A stretch of 16,484 nt of DNA from contig CAAFRY010000097.1 in assembly GCA_900765525.1 (NCBI GenBank), positions 1-16,484 on the forward strand, in the 5' to 3' direction. The position numbers were made by a program, and so were the translations under genes. The notes beneath the pieces are model-generated. The model worked only from the letters and a program-made list of their open reading frames with translations. It was not told the DNA's origin and searched no databases. The stretch's first letter is position 1. Each line of letters opens with the position of its first letter. Source of the DNA: an uncultured Blautia sp. (GTDB lineage Bacteria > Bacillota > Clostridia > Lachnospirales > Lachnospiraceae). Positions 1 to 5,958 of the stretch are shown in pieces.

Positions 1-2
1 AG

Positions 3-50
3 GCGTAGCGGGCTACGCTGAGGCTTTTACAACTGTGCTATCGGAAAAGC
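3..50. other. Two small stem-loops downstream of the pyrophosphatase gene
   Basis: A 7-bp inverted repeat, GCGTAGC (3-9) and GCTACGC (12-18), is separated by two bases, so in RNA it would probably form a 6-bp stem with a CGGG loop. A second, weaker stem pairs GCTTTT (23-28) with AAAAGC (45-50). They lie 40 to 85 bases past the stop of the minus-strand pyrophosphatase gene and could help end its transcript. Any T-run on that strand after the first stem falls outside the window, so terminator activity cannot be judged. The rest of 1-88 shows nothing else. Confidence 0.35.
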
Positions 51-88
51 AGGCCAGTGAAACGTGAGGATATTTAAAGTGGATGGCA

Positions 89-1747
89 CTAATTATTATT
101 CTGCTGCAGTGTACCGATAAAGGCGGGAATCAGCTGTTTTTTCCTGGATACTACTCCCGGAAGGATGTAACCCCCGTCTTCTTCTCTGGCCTCAAAGGAC
201 TCCTCTACCAGACGCCCGCTTCCTTCCCCGAAGCAGATTATCTCTGAGGATTCCTCTAAAATATTGGTGAGCATAAAGAACACCATGGAAATTCCGTTCT
301 TTCCATATTCATGCTTCATAAAAGGTATGAGCCGCTTTTTCAAATCGTGAAGCTCCTGGGCGTCCATGGAGCTTATCTGTCCCACGCCGAAATTTACCTT
401 ATCCGAGGTAAACCTTTTGAAATCCTGATAGAATATAACCTCTGTGGTCTTTCCCTTCAGATTGCTGCCTGCAGTAAACATTTCTTTTGCAAACTCTTCG
501 ATATGGATTCCTGCCATAAGGGCCAGGGCTCCTGCTGCCATTTTGTCTGCAGCAGTACAGGTGGGGGAACGGAACATCAGGGTGTCCGAAACAATAGCGG
601 CGCACAGAAGTCCTGCTATCTGGGGTTTAATTTCCAGGCCCCTTTCCACATACATCTGATAAAGGATTGTAGCCGTACAGCCCACCGGCTGGTTCCGGAA
701 CATAATAGGCTGCAGAGTCTCTAAGGAACCCAGTCTGTGATGGTCTACTATCTCCAGAATCTCCGCTGCATCAATATTGTCCACGGCCTGGGATTTCTCG
801 TTATGGTCCACCAGAATCAGTTGTTTCTTCTTCATTCCCAGAAGATTTCTTCTGGACACGGTGCCTATATATTTCCCATGTTTATTCACCACAGGGAAAG
901 CCCTGTGCCGGTTCTTTACCATAATGTCTTTTATATTATCTGTAAAATCATCGGTCTGGAAGGTTATCAGGTTGTCCTTCTTCATGATGTGCTTCACTGG
1001 TATACTCTGGTTAATCAGTCTGGCCACGCTGAAGGTATCCAGAGAAGACTGAATTATCACACACTCGTTTTGCTCAGCCGCCTTCTTAATATCCTCCGAA
1101 ACCTCTGCATGATTGCAGACAATCATACAGCTTACGTTCTGCTCAATGGCACACTTGTGGTCCTCATACCGGTCTCCCAGAATGGCTAAATCATCTTCTT
1201 CTAAAAGCTCTCCCAGCTTATCGGGATGAGCCGCTCCGATGACTACCTTTCCCTTCATAAAATAGCCGTGAGGATTTCCTGTCACCACTTTTCCTTCTAC
1301 AGTATTGGCAATGCTCCTGTACTGGGTTCTGGCATTGGAAAGAAAATAATTGTCATGAGCATCCATATAGGATTTTGCTATATCTCCGGTAGTAATCAGT
1401 CCTTCCAGCTGTCCGTCCTCCCTGGTAATGGGAAGAGTTACAGCGCTGGACTCCTTCATGATAGCCCAGGCATCCTTGATAGAAATACTGCTGGAAACTC
1501 CCGGTGTCTCACGGATTTCCATGTCCTTCACCTGGGTTCCCACATCAGACAGATACCCCGGCGCTTCCACACCGAACCGCTTCAGTACATATTCTGTTTC
1601 CTCGTTTATCTGTCCAGCCCTCTTGGCCGCATATCTATGACCCGTATTCATCCGGTTCTTAATATCCGCATACGCAATTGCGGAGCAGATAGAATCCGTA
1701 TCCGGATTTTTATGACCGATAACATATATTTTTCTCTGTCTTGCCAT
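89..1747 (-). CDS. CBS/DRTGG-regulated manganese-dependent inorganic pyrophosphatase
   Basis: This 552-residue cytoplasmic enzyme is predicted to hydrolyse pyrophosphate to phosphate. It has the DHH-family signature GHKNPDTDS (H12, D16, D18 as metal ligands), a DHN at 314-316, DHH at 335-337, and SDT at 387-389. The C-terminal DHHA2 domain carries the SRKKQ substrate-binding motif (534-538) typical of family II pyrophosphatases. The catalytic domain is split by an insert: a CBS motif (about 73-130), a DRTGG-like domain (about 135-245) and a second CBS motif (about 250-308). In characterised homologues such inserts bind adenine nucleotides or diadenosine polyphosphates and tune activity. The length fits the CBS-DRTGG subclass; simple family II enzymes have about 310 residues. 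AAGGAG lies very close to the ATG (2 bases); an additional AAAGGA sits 9 bases upstream. The gene is transcribed alone from the promoter at 1823-1851. All key residues are present. Confidence 0.93.
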   Translation of the reverse strand: MARQRKIYVIGHKNPDTDSICSAIAYADIKNRMNTGHRYAAKRAGQINEETEYVLKRFGVEAPGYLSDVGTQVKDMEIRETPGVSSSISIKDAWAIMKESSAVTLPITREDGQLEGLITTGDIAKSYMDAHDNYFLSNARTQYRSIANTVEGKVVTGNPHGYFMKGKVVIGAAHPDKLGELLEEDDLAILGDRYEDHKCAIEQNVSCMIVCNHAEVSEDIKKAAEQNECVIIQSSLDTFSVARLINQSIPVKHIMKKDNLITFQTDDFTDNIKDIMVKNRHRAFPVVNKHGKYIGTVSRRNLLGMKKKQLILVDHNEKSQAVDNIDAAEILEIVDHHRLGSLETLQPIMFRNQPVGCTATILYQMYVERGLEIKPQIAGLLCAAIVSDTLMFRSPTCTAADKMAAGALALMAGIHIEEFAKEMFTAGSNLKGKTTEVIFYQDFKRFTSDKVNFGVGQISSMDAQELHDLKKRLIPFMKHEYGKNGISMVFFMLTNILEESSEIICFGEGSGRLVEESFEAREEDGGYILPGVVSRKKQLIPAFIGTLQQNNN

Positions 1748-1822
1748 AGCTCCTTATTCCTTTCTCCCTTGGCCTTTCGCCCTTTGGCTCATATTTTCTC
1801 ATATATTCCAGCCTTCTTTTTT

Positions 1823-1851
1823 ATACTATCACACTTCTAATTCCATGGCAA
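1823..1851 (-). promoter_or_regulatory. Predicted promoter of the pyrophosphatase gene
   Basis: On the minus strand a -35 box TTGCCA (1846-1851) and a -10 box TAGTAT (1823-1828) are separated by exactly 17 bp, with a TG one base upstream of the -10 (extended -10). Transcription would start near 1816, giving a leader of roughly 70 bases before the ATG at 1747. The -35 box lies only 6 bp from the oppositely oriented -10 box at 1858-1863. Confidence 0.6.
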
Positions 1852-1854
1852 TTA

Positions 1855-1863
1855 TGATATAAT
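1855..1863 (+). promoter_or_regulatory. Predicted extended -10 promoter of the S1-IIC unit
   Basis: TGATATAAT (1855-1863) is a perfect extended -10 element with a consensus TATAAT. The position 17 bp upstream (1835-1840) reads TTCTAA, a poor -35, as is common for extended -10 promoters. Transcription would start near 1870, leaving about 310 bases of untranslated leader before the ATG at 2183. No better promoter was seen closer to the gene. Confidence 0.5.
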
Positions 1864-1890
1864 GGGCGATAGCGAGCCAAAGCTGGCATA

Positions 1891-2032
1891 ATTACTGTTC
1901 ACATAGCAGCCCCACACTTACTGTCGGGCTGCGTAAGAACATGATTCAGGTGTGAGCAGGCTCCTTTTGCGAAGCAAAACTTTTAATGGGCCTGCGAATG
2001 TTACTGTTTACAAGATACGAGTGAACAGGAAC
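1891..2032. repeat. MITE-like hairpin-rich element flanked by an 8-bp direct repeat
   Basis: The ends are imperfect inverted repeats: ATTACTGTTCAC at 1891-1902 and GTGAACAGGAAC at 2021-2032, matching at 10 of 12 positions. Identical 8-mers CTGGCATA lie immediately outside on both sides (1883-1890 and 2033-2040), as expected for a target-site duplication. Inside are a 7-bp stem GCAGCCC/GGGCTGC (1906-1912 with 1926-1932), a stem GCAGGC/GCCTGC (1956-1961 with 1990-1995) enclosing TTTTGC-GAA-GCAAAA (1965-1979), and a second copy of the end motif, TTACTGTTTAC (2001-2011), that can also pair with 2021-2028. There is no coding capacity. It lies in the predicted 5' leader of the S1 gene. A structured regulatory RNA is the main alternative. 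Confidence 0.5.
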
Positions 2033-2119
2033 CTGGCATAGGCAAAAGGCGCAGCCTGTCCAGAGTCAACGACAAAGGACAAGGAGATATGGCAGCCTGG
2101 CATCGGCAGATACCGCAGC
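2033..2119. repeat. Pair of imperfect 23-bp direct repeats before the S1 gene
   Basis: The stretch starting CTGGCATAGGCA at 2033-2055 recurs as CTGGCATCGGCA at 2097-2119. They match at 18 of 23 positions, both end in CGCAGC, and the spacing is 64 bases. They occupy the second half of the 435-base gap between the divergent genes. The rest of the gap (2120-2168) shows nothing I recognise before the ribosome binding site at 2169-2177. Confidence 0.4.
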
Positions 2120-2182
2120 GCAGACTGATATTGCTGTGGGCATCGTCACCTACACTTACATGCAAGACAAGGAGGAGAAAAA

Positions 2183-2887
2183 ATGTCTGAAGAAATGAAA
2201 AAACAAGAATCCATGGACGATTACATCAATGAAATCAATGCATCCTTTTCTGATTTCCGGGACGATGATATGCAGGTCTGGGATAAACTGGTCCAGATGA
2301 GGGAAGACAAAACCGAGTTTGAGGTAACCGTAGAAGGCGTTGTAAAAGGCGGCGTTATTGCTTACGTGGAAGGCATCCGTGCCTTTATTCCCATTTCTAA
2401 ACTGGCCCTTCACTATGTAGAAAATCCTGAGGACTATCTGAAAAAAACTTTAAATGTAAGAGTTTTTGAGGTGGACGAGCAGGAAAACCGTTTGATTCTC
2501 TCTGCCAGGGAAATCCTGAAGGAAAAAGAAGATGCCCAGAAGCGGGAAAAAATCGACAATATTAAGGTAGGAAGCATTGTGGAAGGAACTGTGGAATCTC
2601 TCCAGACCTACGGAGCCTTCATAGACCTGGGCGACCATATCTCTGGTCTTGTCCATGTATCTCAGATTTCCGAAAAACGAATCAAATCACCGAAAGCTGT
2701 TCTCTCTGTGGGAGACCATGTGACAGCTAAGGTTATCAAAAACGAAGAGGGAAAAATCAGTCTCAGCATGAAAGCACTGATGGAAGTCAAGGAAGAACAA
2801 GAAGAGCCTGTGGATTTTGATATGCCAAAGAGCGAAGAAATTTCTACTTCTCTGGGCTCATTGTTAAAAGGCTTAAAACTGGACTAA
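2183..2887 (+). CDS. S1 RNA-binding domain protein (ribosomal protein S1-like, two S1 motifs)
   Basis: This 234-residue cytoplasmic protein has two S1/OB-fold RNA-binding domains, about residues 44-112 and 128-200. The second is the more typical (VGSIVEGTVESLQTYGAFIDLG, then SGLVHVSQIS and KVIKNEEGKISLSMK). The first is more diverged but keeps VEGVVKGGVIAYVEGIRAFIP and ENRLILSAREI. A basic/acidic linker joins them, and an acidic tail ends in LGSLLKGLKLD. Short multi-S1 proteins like this are widespread in Firmicutes and are usually annotated as S1-like. They lack the full four to six repeats of genuine ribosomal protein S1, so a role in RNA binding or translation is likely but the exact job is unknown. 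AAGGAGGAG lies 5 to 8 bases before the ATG, a strong site. The gene follows a long structured leader and is probably co-transcribed with the IIC gene 22 bases downstream. Confidence 0.85.
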   Translation: MSEEMKKQESMDDYINEINASFSDFRDDDMQVWDKLVQMREDKTEFEVTVEGVVKGGVIAYVEGIRAFIPISKLALHYVENPEDYLKKTLNVRVFEVDEQENRLILSAREILKEKEDAQKREKIDNIKVGSIVEGTVESLQTYGAFIDLGDHISGLVHVSQISEKRIKSPKAVLSVGDHVTAKVIKNEEGKISLSMKALMEVKEEQEEPVDFDMPKSEEISTSLGSLLKGLKLD

Positions 2888-2909
2888 TGATTACAGGGGA
2901 GAGACAGTT

Positions 2910-3968
2910 GTGAAAAAATTATTAAACCGTATTTTCATCGAAGGGCTTAGCGGAATGGCTTACGGTCTTTTCGCCACACTTATTATCGGAACTATCATAC
3001 AGCAGATTGGAAATCTCATAGGCGGAAGCTGGGGCACTCTGATTTTTCAGTTTGGAAAATTTGCAGCAGCTATGACCAGCGCAGGTATCGGCGTCGGTGT
3101 TGCCTGCCGCTTTAAGGAAAGCTCCCTGGTGGTATTATCTGCAGCTACCGCCGGCATGGTAGGCGGCTTTGCCTCCAAAATCAGCGCCGGAACGGTCTTC
3201 GCCGAAGACGGCTCCCTGATTCTATCCGGACCGGGAGAGCCTTTAGGCGCCTTTGTAGCCGCATACATTGCCATTGAACTTTCCCGTCTGATTGCCGGAA
3301 AGACCAAGCTGGACATTATCCTGGCCCCCATGGCCGGTATTTTCGGCGGTTCTCTGGTAGGCATGTGGGTAGGTCCTCCCATCAGCCGTCTGATGAATGA
3401 GCTGGGCCGTCTGATTAACTGGGGAACCGAGCAGCAGCCCTTCCTCATGGGAATTGTTGTTTCTGTAATCATGGGTATGGTCCTTACCCTGCCTATCAGC
3501 TCCGCTGCTCTGGGCGTTATTCTGGACTTATCCGGTCTGGCTGCAGGCGCCGCCACCATCGGCTGCTGCTGCAACATGGTGGGCTTCGCTGTGGCCAGCT
3601 ATAAGGAAAACGGCCTCTCCGGCCTGATAGCGCAGGGCATCGGAACTTCCATGCTCCAGGTGCCTAATATCATGCGAAGACCTCTCATATGGCTACCTGC
3701 CATTATTTCCAGTGCCATACTTGGCCCTGTAGGCACTATGGCTGCCCATATGACCAGCAACGCCACCGGCTCCGGCATGGGTACTGCCGGCTTTGTGGGG
3801 CAGATTATGACCTGGCAGACCATGGTTCCTCAGGAGGGAGCTATGATTGTTATGATTAAAATTCTGGTCCTGCACTTTATTCTTCCCGGCCTGCTGGCCC
3901 TTGGCATTTCCAACGGTATGCGTAAGCTAGGCCTGATTAAAGACGGAGATATGAAGCTGGAAATTTAA
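2910..3968 (+). CDS. PTS-type sugar transporter subunit IIC (PF13303-like membrane protein)
   Basis: This 352-residue polytopic membrane protein consists of many glycine/alanine-rich hydrophobic segments, with loops such as GPGEPLGAF, GMWVGPPISRLMNELG and GSGMGTAGFVGQ. The overall pattern matches the PTS EIIC type-2 family of Firmicutes, whose members are about 350 residues. No IIA or IIB phosphotransfer domain is fused or encoded nearby, so sugar phosphorylation by this protein is not shown and its substrate is unknown. The start is GTG at 2910, preceded by an AGGGGAGAG site (2895-2903). It lies 22 bases after the S1 gene and probably shares its transcript. A clear intrinsic terminator follows 38 bases after the stop. 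The gene looks more GC-rich than the catabolic operon on the right. Confidence 0.8.
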   Translation: MKKLLNRIFIEGLSGMAYGLFATLIIGTIIQQIGNLIGGSWGTLIFQFGKFAAAMTSAGIGVGVACRFKESSLVVLSAATAGMVGGFASKISAGTVFAEDGSLILSGPGEPLGAFVAAYIAIELSRLIAGKTKLDIILAPMAGIFGGSLVGMWVGPPISRLMNELGRLINWGTEQQPFLMGIVVSVIMGMVLTLPISSAALGVILDLSGLAAGAATIGCCCNMVGFAVASYKENGLSGLIAQGIGTSMLQVPNIMRRPLIWLPAIISSAILGPVGTMAAHMTSNATGSGMGTAGFVGQIMTWQTMVPQEGAMIVMIKILVLHFILPGLLALGISNGMRKLGLIKDGDMKLEI

Positions 3969-3996
3969 TAGAACAATGTTATTGTGCGTCAAACTT

Positions 3997-4025
3997 TTGA
4001 CACTCTGCCGCTTTTTTGCTATACT
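3997..4025 (+). promoter_or_regulatory. Near-consensus promoter of the alarmone synthetase gene, inside the terminator
   Basis: A perfect -35 TTGACA (3997-4002), a 17-bp spacer and a -10 TATACT (4020-4025) with TGC directly before it (extended -10, 4017-4019) make this the strongest promoter match in the window. The predicted start is near 4032, inside the 3' arm of the terminator hairpin, so the new transcript carries only half the stem and cannot form it. The leader to the GTG at 4119 is about 87 bases. Confidence 0.75.
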
Positions 4026-4046
4026 AGGAAAAAGCGGCTTTTTTTT
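4007..4046 (+). terminator. Intrinsic terminator of the S1-IIC transcription unit
   Basis: A perfect 10-bp stem is formed by GCCGCTTTTT (4007-4016) and AAAAAGCGGC (4029-4038), with a 12-base loop, followed by eight T residues (4039-4046). It begins 38 bases after the IIC stop codon. Its loop contains the -10 box of the next gene's promoter. Confidence 0.85.
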
Positions 4047-4118
4047 GTGGTTTTTAGACAACTCCCCAAAATACAGCCATCCGAAAGGGAAACGGAATTT
4101 AAGAAGGAGGTGAAAACG

Positions 4119-4796
4119 GTGGATAAATTCCCAAACCTGAACTATTATGAGGACGTGGACAGCTGGGAAACTCTGATGTTTCTCTACAATGCTGCTTTAA
4201 AGGAAATCAGCACCAAGATAGACATTCTCAACGATGAGTTTCAGCATGTACACCACTACAATCCTATTGAACATATTAAGTCCAGGATTAAAACCCCTGA
4301 AAGCATTGTGAAAAAACTGAAGAAAAACGGATATGAATCCAGTGTAAAAAACATGGTAAAATATGTAAACGACATTGCAGGAATCCGCATCATCTGTTCT
4401 TTTACTTCAGATATTTATCTGATTGCAGACATGATTGCAAAACAGGGGGATTTAAAAATCATTTCTCTCAAGGACTATATCAAACGTCCCAAAGAGAGCG
4501 GCTATCAAAGCTATCACATGCTGGTTGCGGTTCCTATCTATCTTTCCGGCAGCTTTGTGGATACTATCGTAGAAATACAAATCCGCACGGTTGCCCAGGA
4601 CTTTTGGGCCAGCCTGGAACATAAAATCTATTATAAATTCGAGGGCAATGCCCCTGACTACATCAGCCAGGAGCTTCAGGAATGCTCCAAAATAGCGGCG
4701 CAGCTTGACGCCAGAATGCTCTCCTTAAATAAAACCATTCAGGAGCTGACAGAGCGGCCTGAAAAGAAAAACCTATTTTTCAGGCAGGCTAAGTGA
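4119..4796 (+). CDS. Small alarmone synthetase, GTP pyrophosphokinase (RelA/SpoT synthetase domain only)
   Basis: This cytoplasmic enzyme is predicted to transfer pyrophosphate from ATP to GTP or GDP, making (p)ppGpp. Recognisable synthetase motifs, in order, are RIKTPESIVKKL (ATP-binding basic loop), NDIAGIRI (conserved D), KRPKESGYQSYHM (G-loop), and EIQIRT...DFWASLEHKIYYK (catalytic E and C-terminal signature). There is no HD hydrolase, TGS or ACT domain, so it belongs with the stand-alone RelQ/YjbM-type synthetases (about 210-230 residues). I chose GTG at 4119 (225 residues) because AAGGAGG (4104-4110) lies 8 bases upstream. The open frame extends back to 3984, but that would place the N-terminus across the terminator and promoter and gives an unconserved-looking extension. 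Transcription is from the promoter at 3997-4025. It converges on the DUF1002 gene. Confidence 0.9.
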   Translation: MDKFPNLNYYEDVDSWETLMFLYNAALKEISTKIDILNDEFQHVHHYNPIEHIKSRIKTPESIVKKLKKNGYESSVKNMVKYVNDIAGIRIICSFTSDIYLIADMIAKQGDLKIISLKDYIKRPKESGYQSYHMLVAVPIYLSGSFVDTIVEIQIRTVAQDFWASLEHKIYYKFEGNAPDYISQELQECSKIAAQLDARMLSLNKTIQELTERPEKKNLFFRQAK

Positions 4797-4805
4797 GGAA
4801 CTGCC

Positions 4806-4855
4806 AAGGGCCGGGATAAGAAGTCCGTCATAAACAGCTTCCTATCCCGGCCCTT
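4806..4855. terminator. Stem-loop between convergent genes, probable bidirectional transcript end
   Basis: A perfect 13-bp stem pairs AAGGGCCGGGATA (4806-4818) with TATCCCGGCCCTT (4843-4855). After a 1x1 mismatch it continues with GAAG/CTTC (4820-4823 with 4838-4841), leaving a 14-base loop. It starts 10 bases after the synthetase stop and lies 67 bases beyond the stop of the opposing DUF1002 gene. T-runs on both sides are short (TTAATT), so efficiency is uncertain. Confidence 0.6.
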
Positions 4856-4921
4856 AATTATGGCCTTGTCTGCTCCATTATCCGCAATCTATAATACCTT
4901 AAGTGTACCAGGGGCGTTATC

Positions 4922-5809
4922 TCAGGAAAACAGTCCCTTGATAAAATCTATAATTTTCTCAAAAAATCCTTTGACCTGCTCCTGGTCAATATTGATGTTC
5001 AAGTCCAGCCCTGCAATCTTATCGTAAAGATTCTTGGCCTGCTCCTTCAGGCTGTCAATGTTTAAGTCCAAATCGCTGATTTTCTCCATCAAATCAATAA
5101 TGGCCTGCCGGTCTTCCTCTGAAAGATGCACTTCCATTTCCTGAGCAGCCTTATCTACCACTTCTCCAATTTCCTCTTTGGTAACTGCGCTGCCTTCTAC
5201 AACCTCTTCTTTTATAGCTCCTACCAATTGTTCTGCCTTTTCCTGGTTCCCTACACTTTCCGCCACCTGTCCGGTAACTACCAGCTCATTAGTGGCTGTG
5301 TCTGCGTTTTCGGAATCCACCTTTTTGCCTGTCATGTTTTCGTAGGATTTAATGGCTCCCACCAGAGCCGCAGTACCGGAAATATTAAAGGGTCCTGCCA
5401 CCTTGATGTCAGCGTCCTTGATGCCGGCTGTGGCCAGAGCATTCTCATACATTCCTGCCGTACAATAGGTAATGTTGCTGGTGGAAACAGTGATTCCGCT
5501 GCCTTCCTTCTTCCCTTCCACCAATACCGACGACAAAGCCCTGGAGCCTATAACGCTCTGCGACAGATAGGAATCCAGGTAATCATGTTCCTCCGCATTT
5601 GTCACTGTAGCTACGGTATAATTTTTCAAATCATTTTCCGTAACCCCCAAAAGCTTCAGAACCGTGGCCCTCTCCTGCTGGTTCAAATCCGCCCCCAAAG
5701 ATACATAGGGCACATCCGTCTTGGCCTGGGTGCTGTCCGCAAAGGCAGCCACCGGGGAAAGTACCGTCAGAATCCCTGCTAATACTATGGCAATGCTTCT
5801 TTTTCTCAT
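4922..5809 (-). CDS. Secreted DUF1002-family protein (YpuA-like)
   Basis: This 295-residue protein has a clear Sec signal peptide: basic MRKR, a hydrophobic core to about residue 22, and probable cleavage after AFA (residue 24). It has no lipobox. Residues about 34-240 match the DUF1002 pattern I recognise from YpuA-like Firmicutes proteins (VSLGADLNQQERATVLKLLGV, ATVTNAEEHDYL, GSRALSSVLV, STSNITYCTAGMYENALATAGI, AGPFNISGTAALVGAIKSYE). The biochemical function is unknown. The C-terminus has two related 19-residue units, LDLNIDSLKEQAKNLYDKI (247-265) and LDLNINIDQEQVKGFFEKI (268-286), with 10 identities, and ends in an amphipathic helix-like IIDFIKGLFS. AGGAG lies 8 bases before the ATG. It is transcribed alone from its own extended -10 promoter and converges on the alarmone synthetase. 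Confidence 0.8.
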   Translation of the reverse strand: MRKRSIAIVLAGILTVLSPVAAFADSTQAKTDVPYVSLGADLNQQERATVLKLLGVTENDLKNYTVATVTNAEEHDYLDSYLSQSVIGSRALSSVLVEGKKEGSGITVSTSNITYCTAGMYENALATAGIKDADIKVAGPFNISGTAALVGAIKSYENMTGKKVDSENADTATNELVVTGQVAESVGNQEKAEQLVGAIKEEVVEGSAVTKEEIGEVVDKAAQEMEVHLSEEDRQAIIDLMEKISDLDLNIDSLKEQAKNLYDKIAGLDLNINIDQEQVKGFFEKIIDFIKGLFS

Positions 5810-5866
5810 ATACTCATCTCCTGGTTAAAGATATTTTCTTTTTGATTTTCTTTTTAGCTACGGCTC

Positions 5867-5875
5867 ATTATAGCA
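5867..5875 (-). promoter_or_regulatory. Predicted extended -10 promoter of the DUF1002 gene
   Basis: On the minus strand TGCTATAAT (5875 down to 5867) is a perfect extended -10 element. There is no good -35 at 16-18 bp; a TTGCCA lies only 12 bp upstream. The predicted start is near 5860, with a leader of about 50 bases. The stretch between it and the end of the GH127 gene (5876-5958) is AT-rich and holds only a TTCTTAAGAA palindrome without a T-run, so I see no convincing intrinsic terminator for the large operon. Confidence 0.5.
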
Positions 5876-5958
5876 CAGATTCCTTGGCAAAACATCTAAA
5901 GTTTCTATAATTTTTTCTTAAGAAGTTCTTTACTTTTGGAGTTTTTAGGGGATGAATG

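Noticed and set aside
1965..1984. TTTTGC-GAA-GCAAAA followed by CTTTT as an intrinsic terminator in the S1 leader
   Set aside because: The stem is short and AT-rich, the T-run is only four, and the hairpin is nested in a larger structure. I treat it as part of the repeat element.
2089..2190. 33-codon leader-peptide-like frame overlapping the S1 start codon
   Set aside because: AAGGAG precedes its ATG by only 2 bases, the peptide (many Arg, Trp, Leu) shows no recognisable attenuation pattern, and it sits in repeat-derived sequence. Chance is more likely.
3047..3577. Open frame of 176 codons on the minus strand inside the PTS IIC gene
   Set aside because: It is the antisense shadow of a glycine/alanine-rich membrane protein, rich in Pro, Arg and Met, with no domain pattern.
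3984..4118. 45-residue N-terminal extension of the alarmone synthetase
   Set aside because: It would be encoded across the terminator and promoter, the extension does not resemble the family, and an AAGGAGG site is placed correctly for the GTG at 4119.
5126..5782. Open frame of 218 codons on the plus strand opposite the DUF1002 gene
   Set aside because: It lies wholly antisense to a gene with a signal peptide and recognisable family motifs, has a cysteine- and histidine-rich composition typical of antisense frames, and has no ribosome binding site I could see.
5876..5958. Intrinsic terminator after the GH127 gene
   Set aside because: Only a short TTCTTAAGAA palindrome followed by A residues on the transcribed sense is present. 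Without a GC-rich stem and T-run I did not call it.
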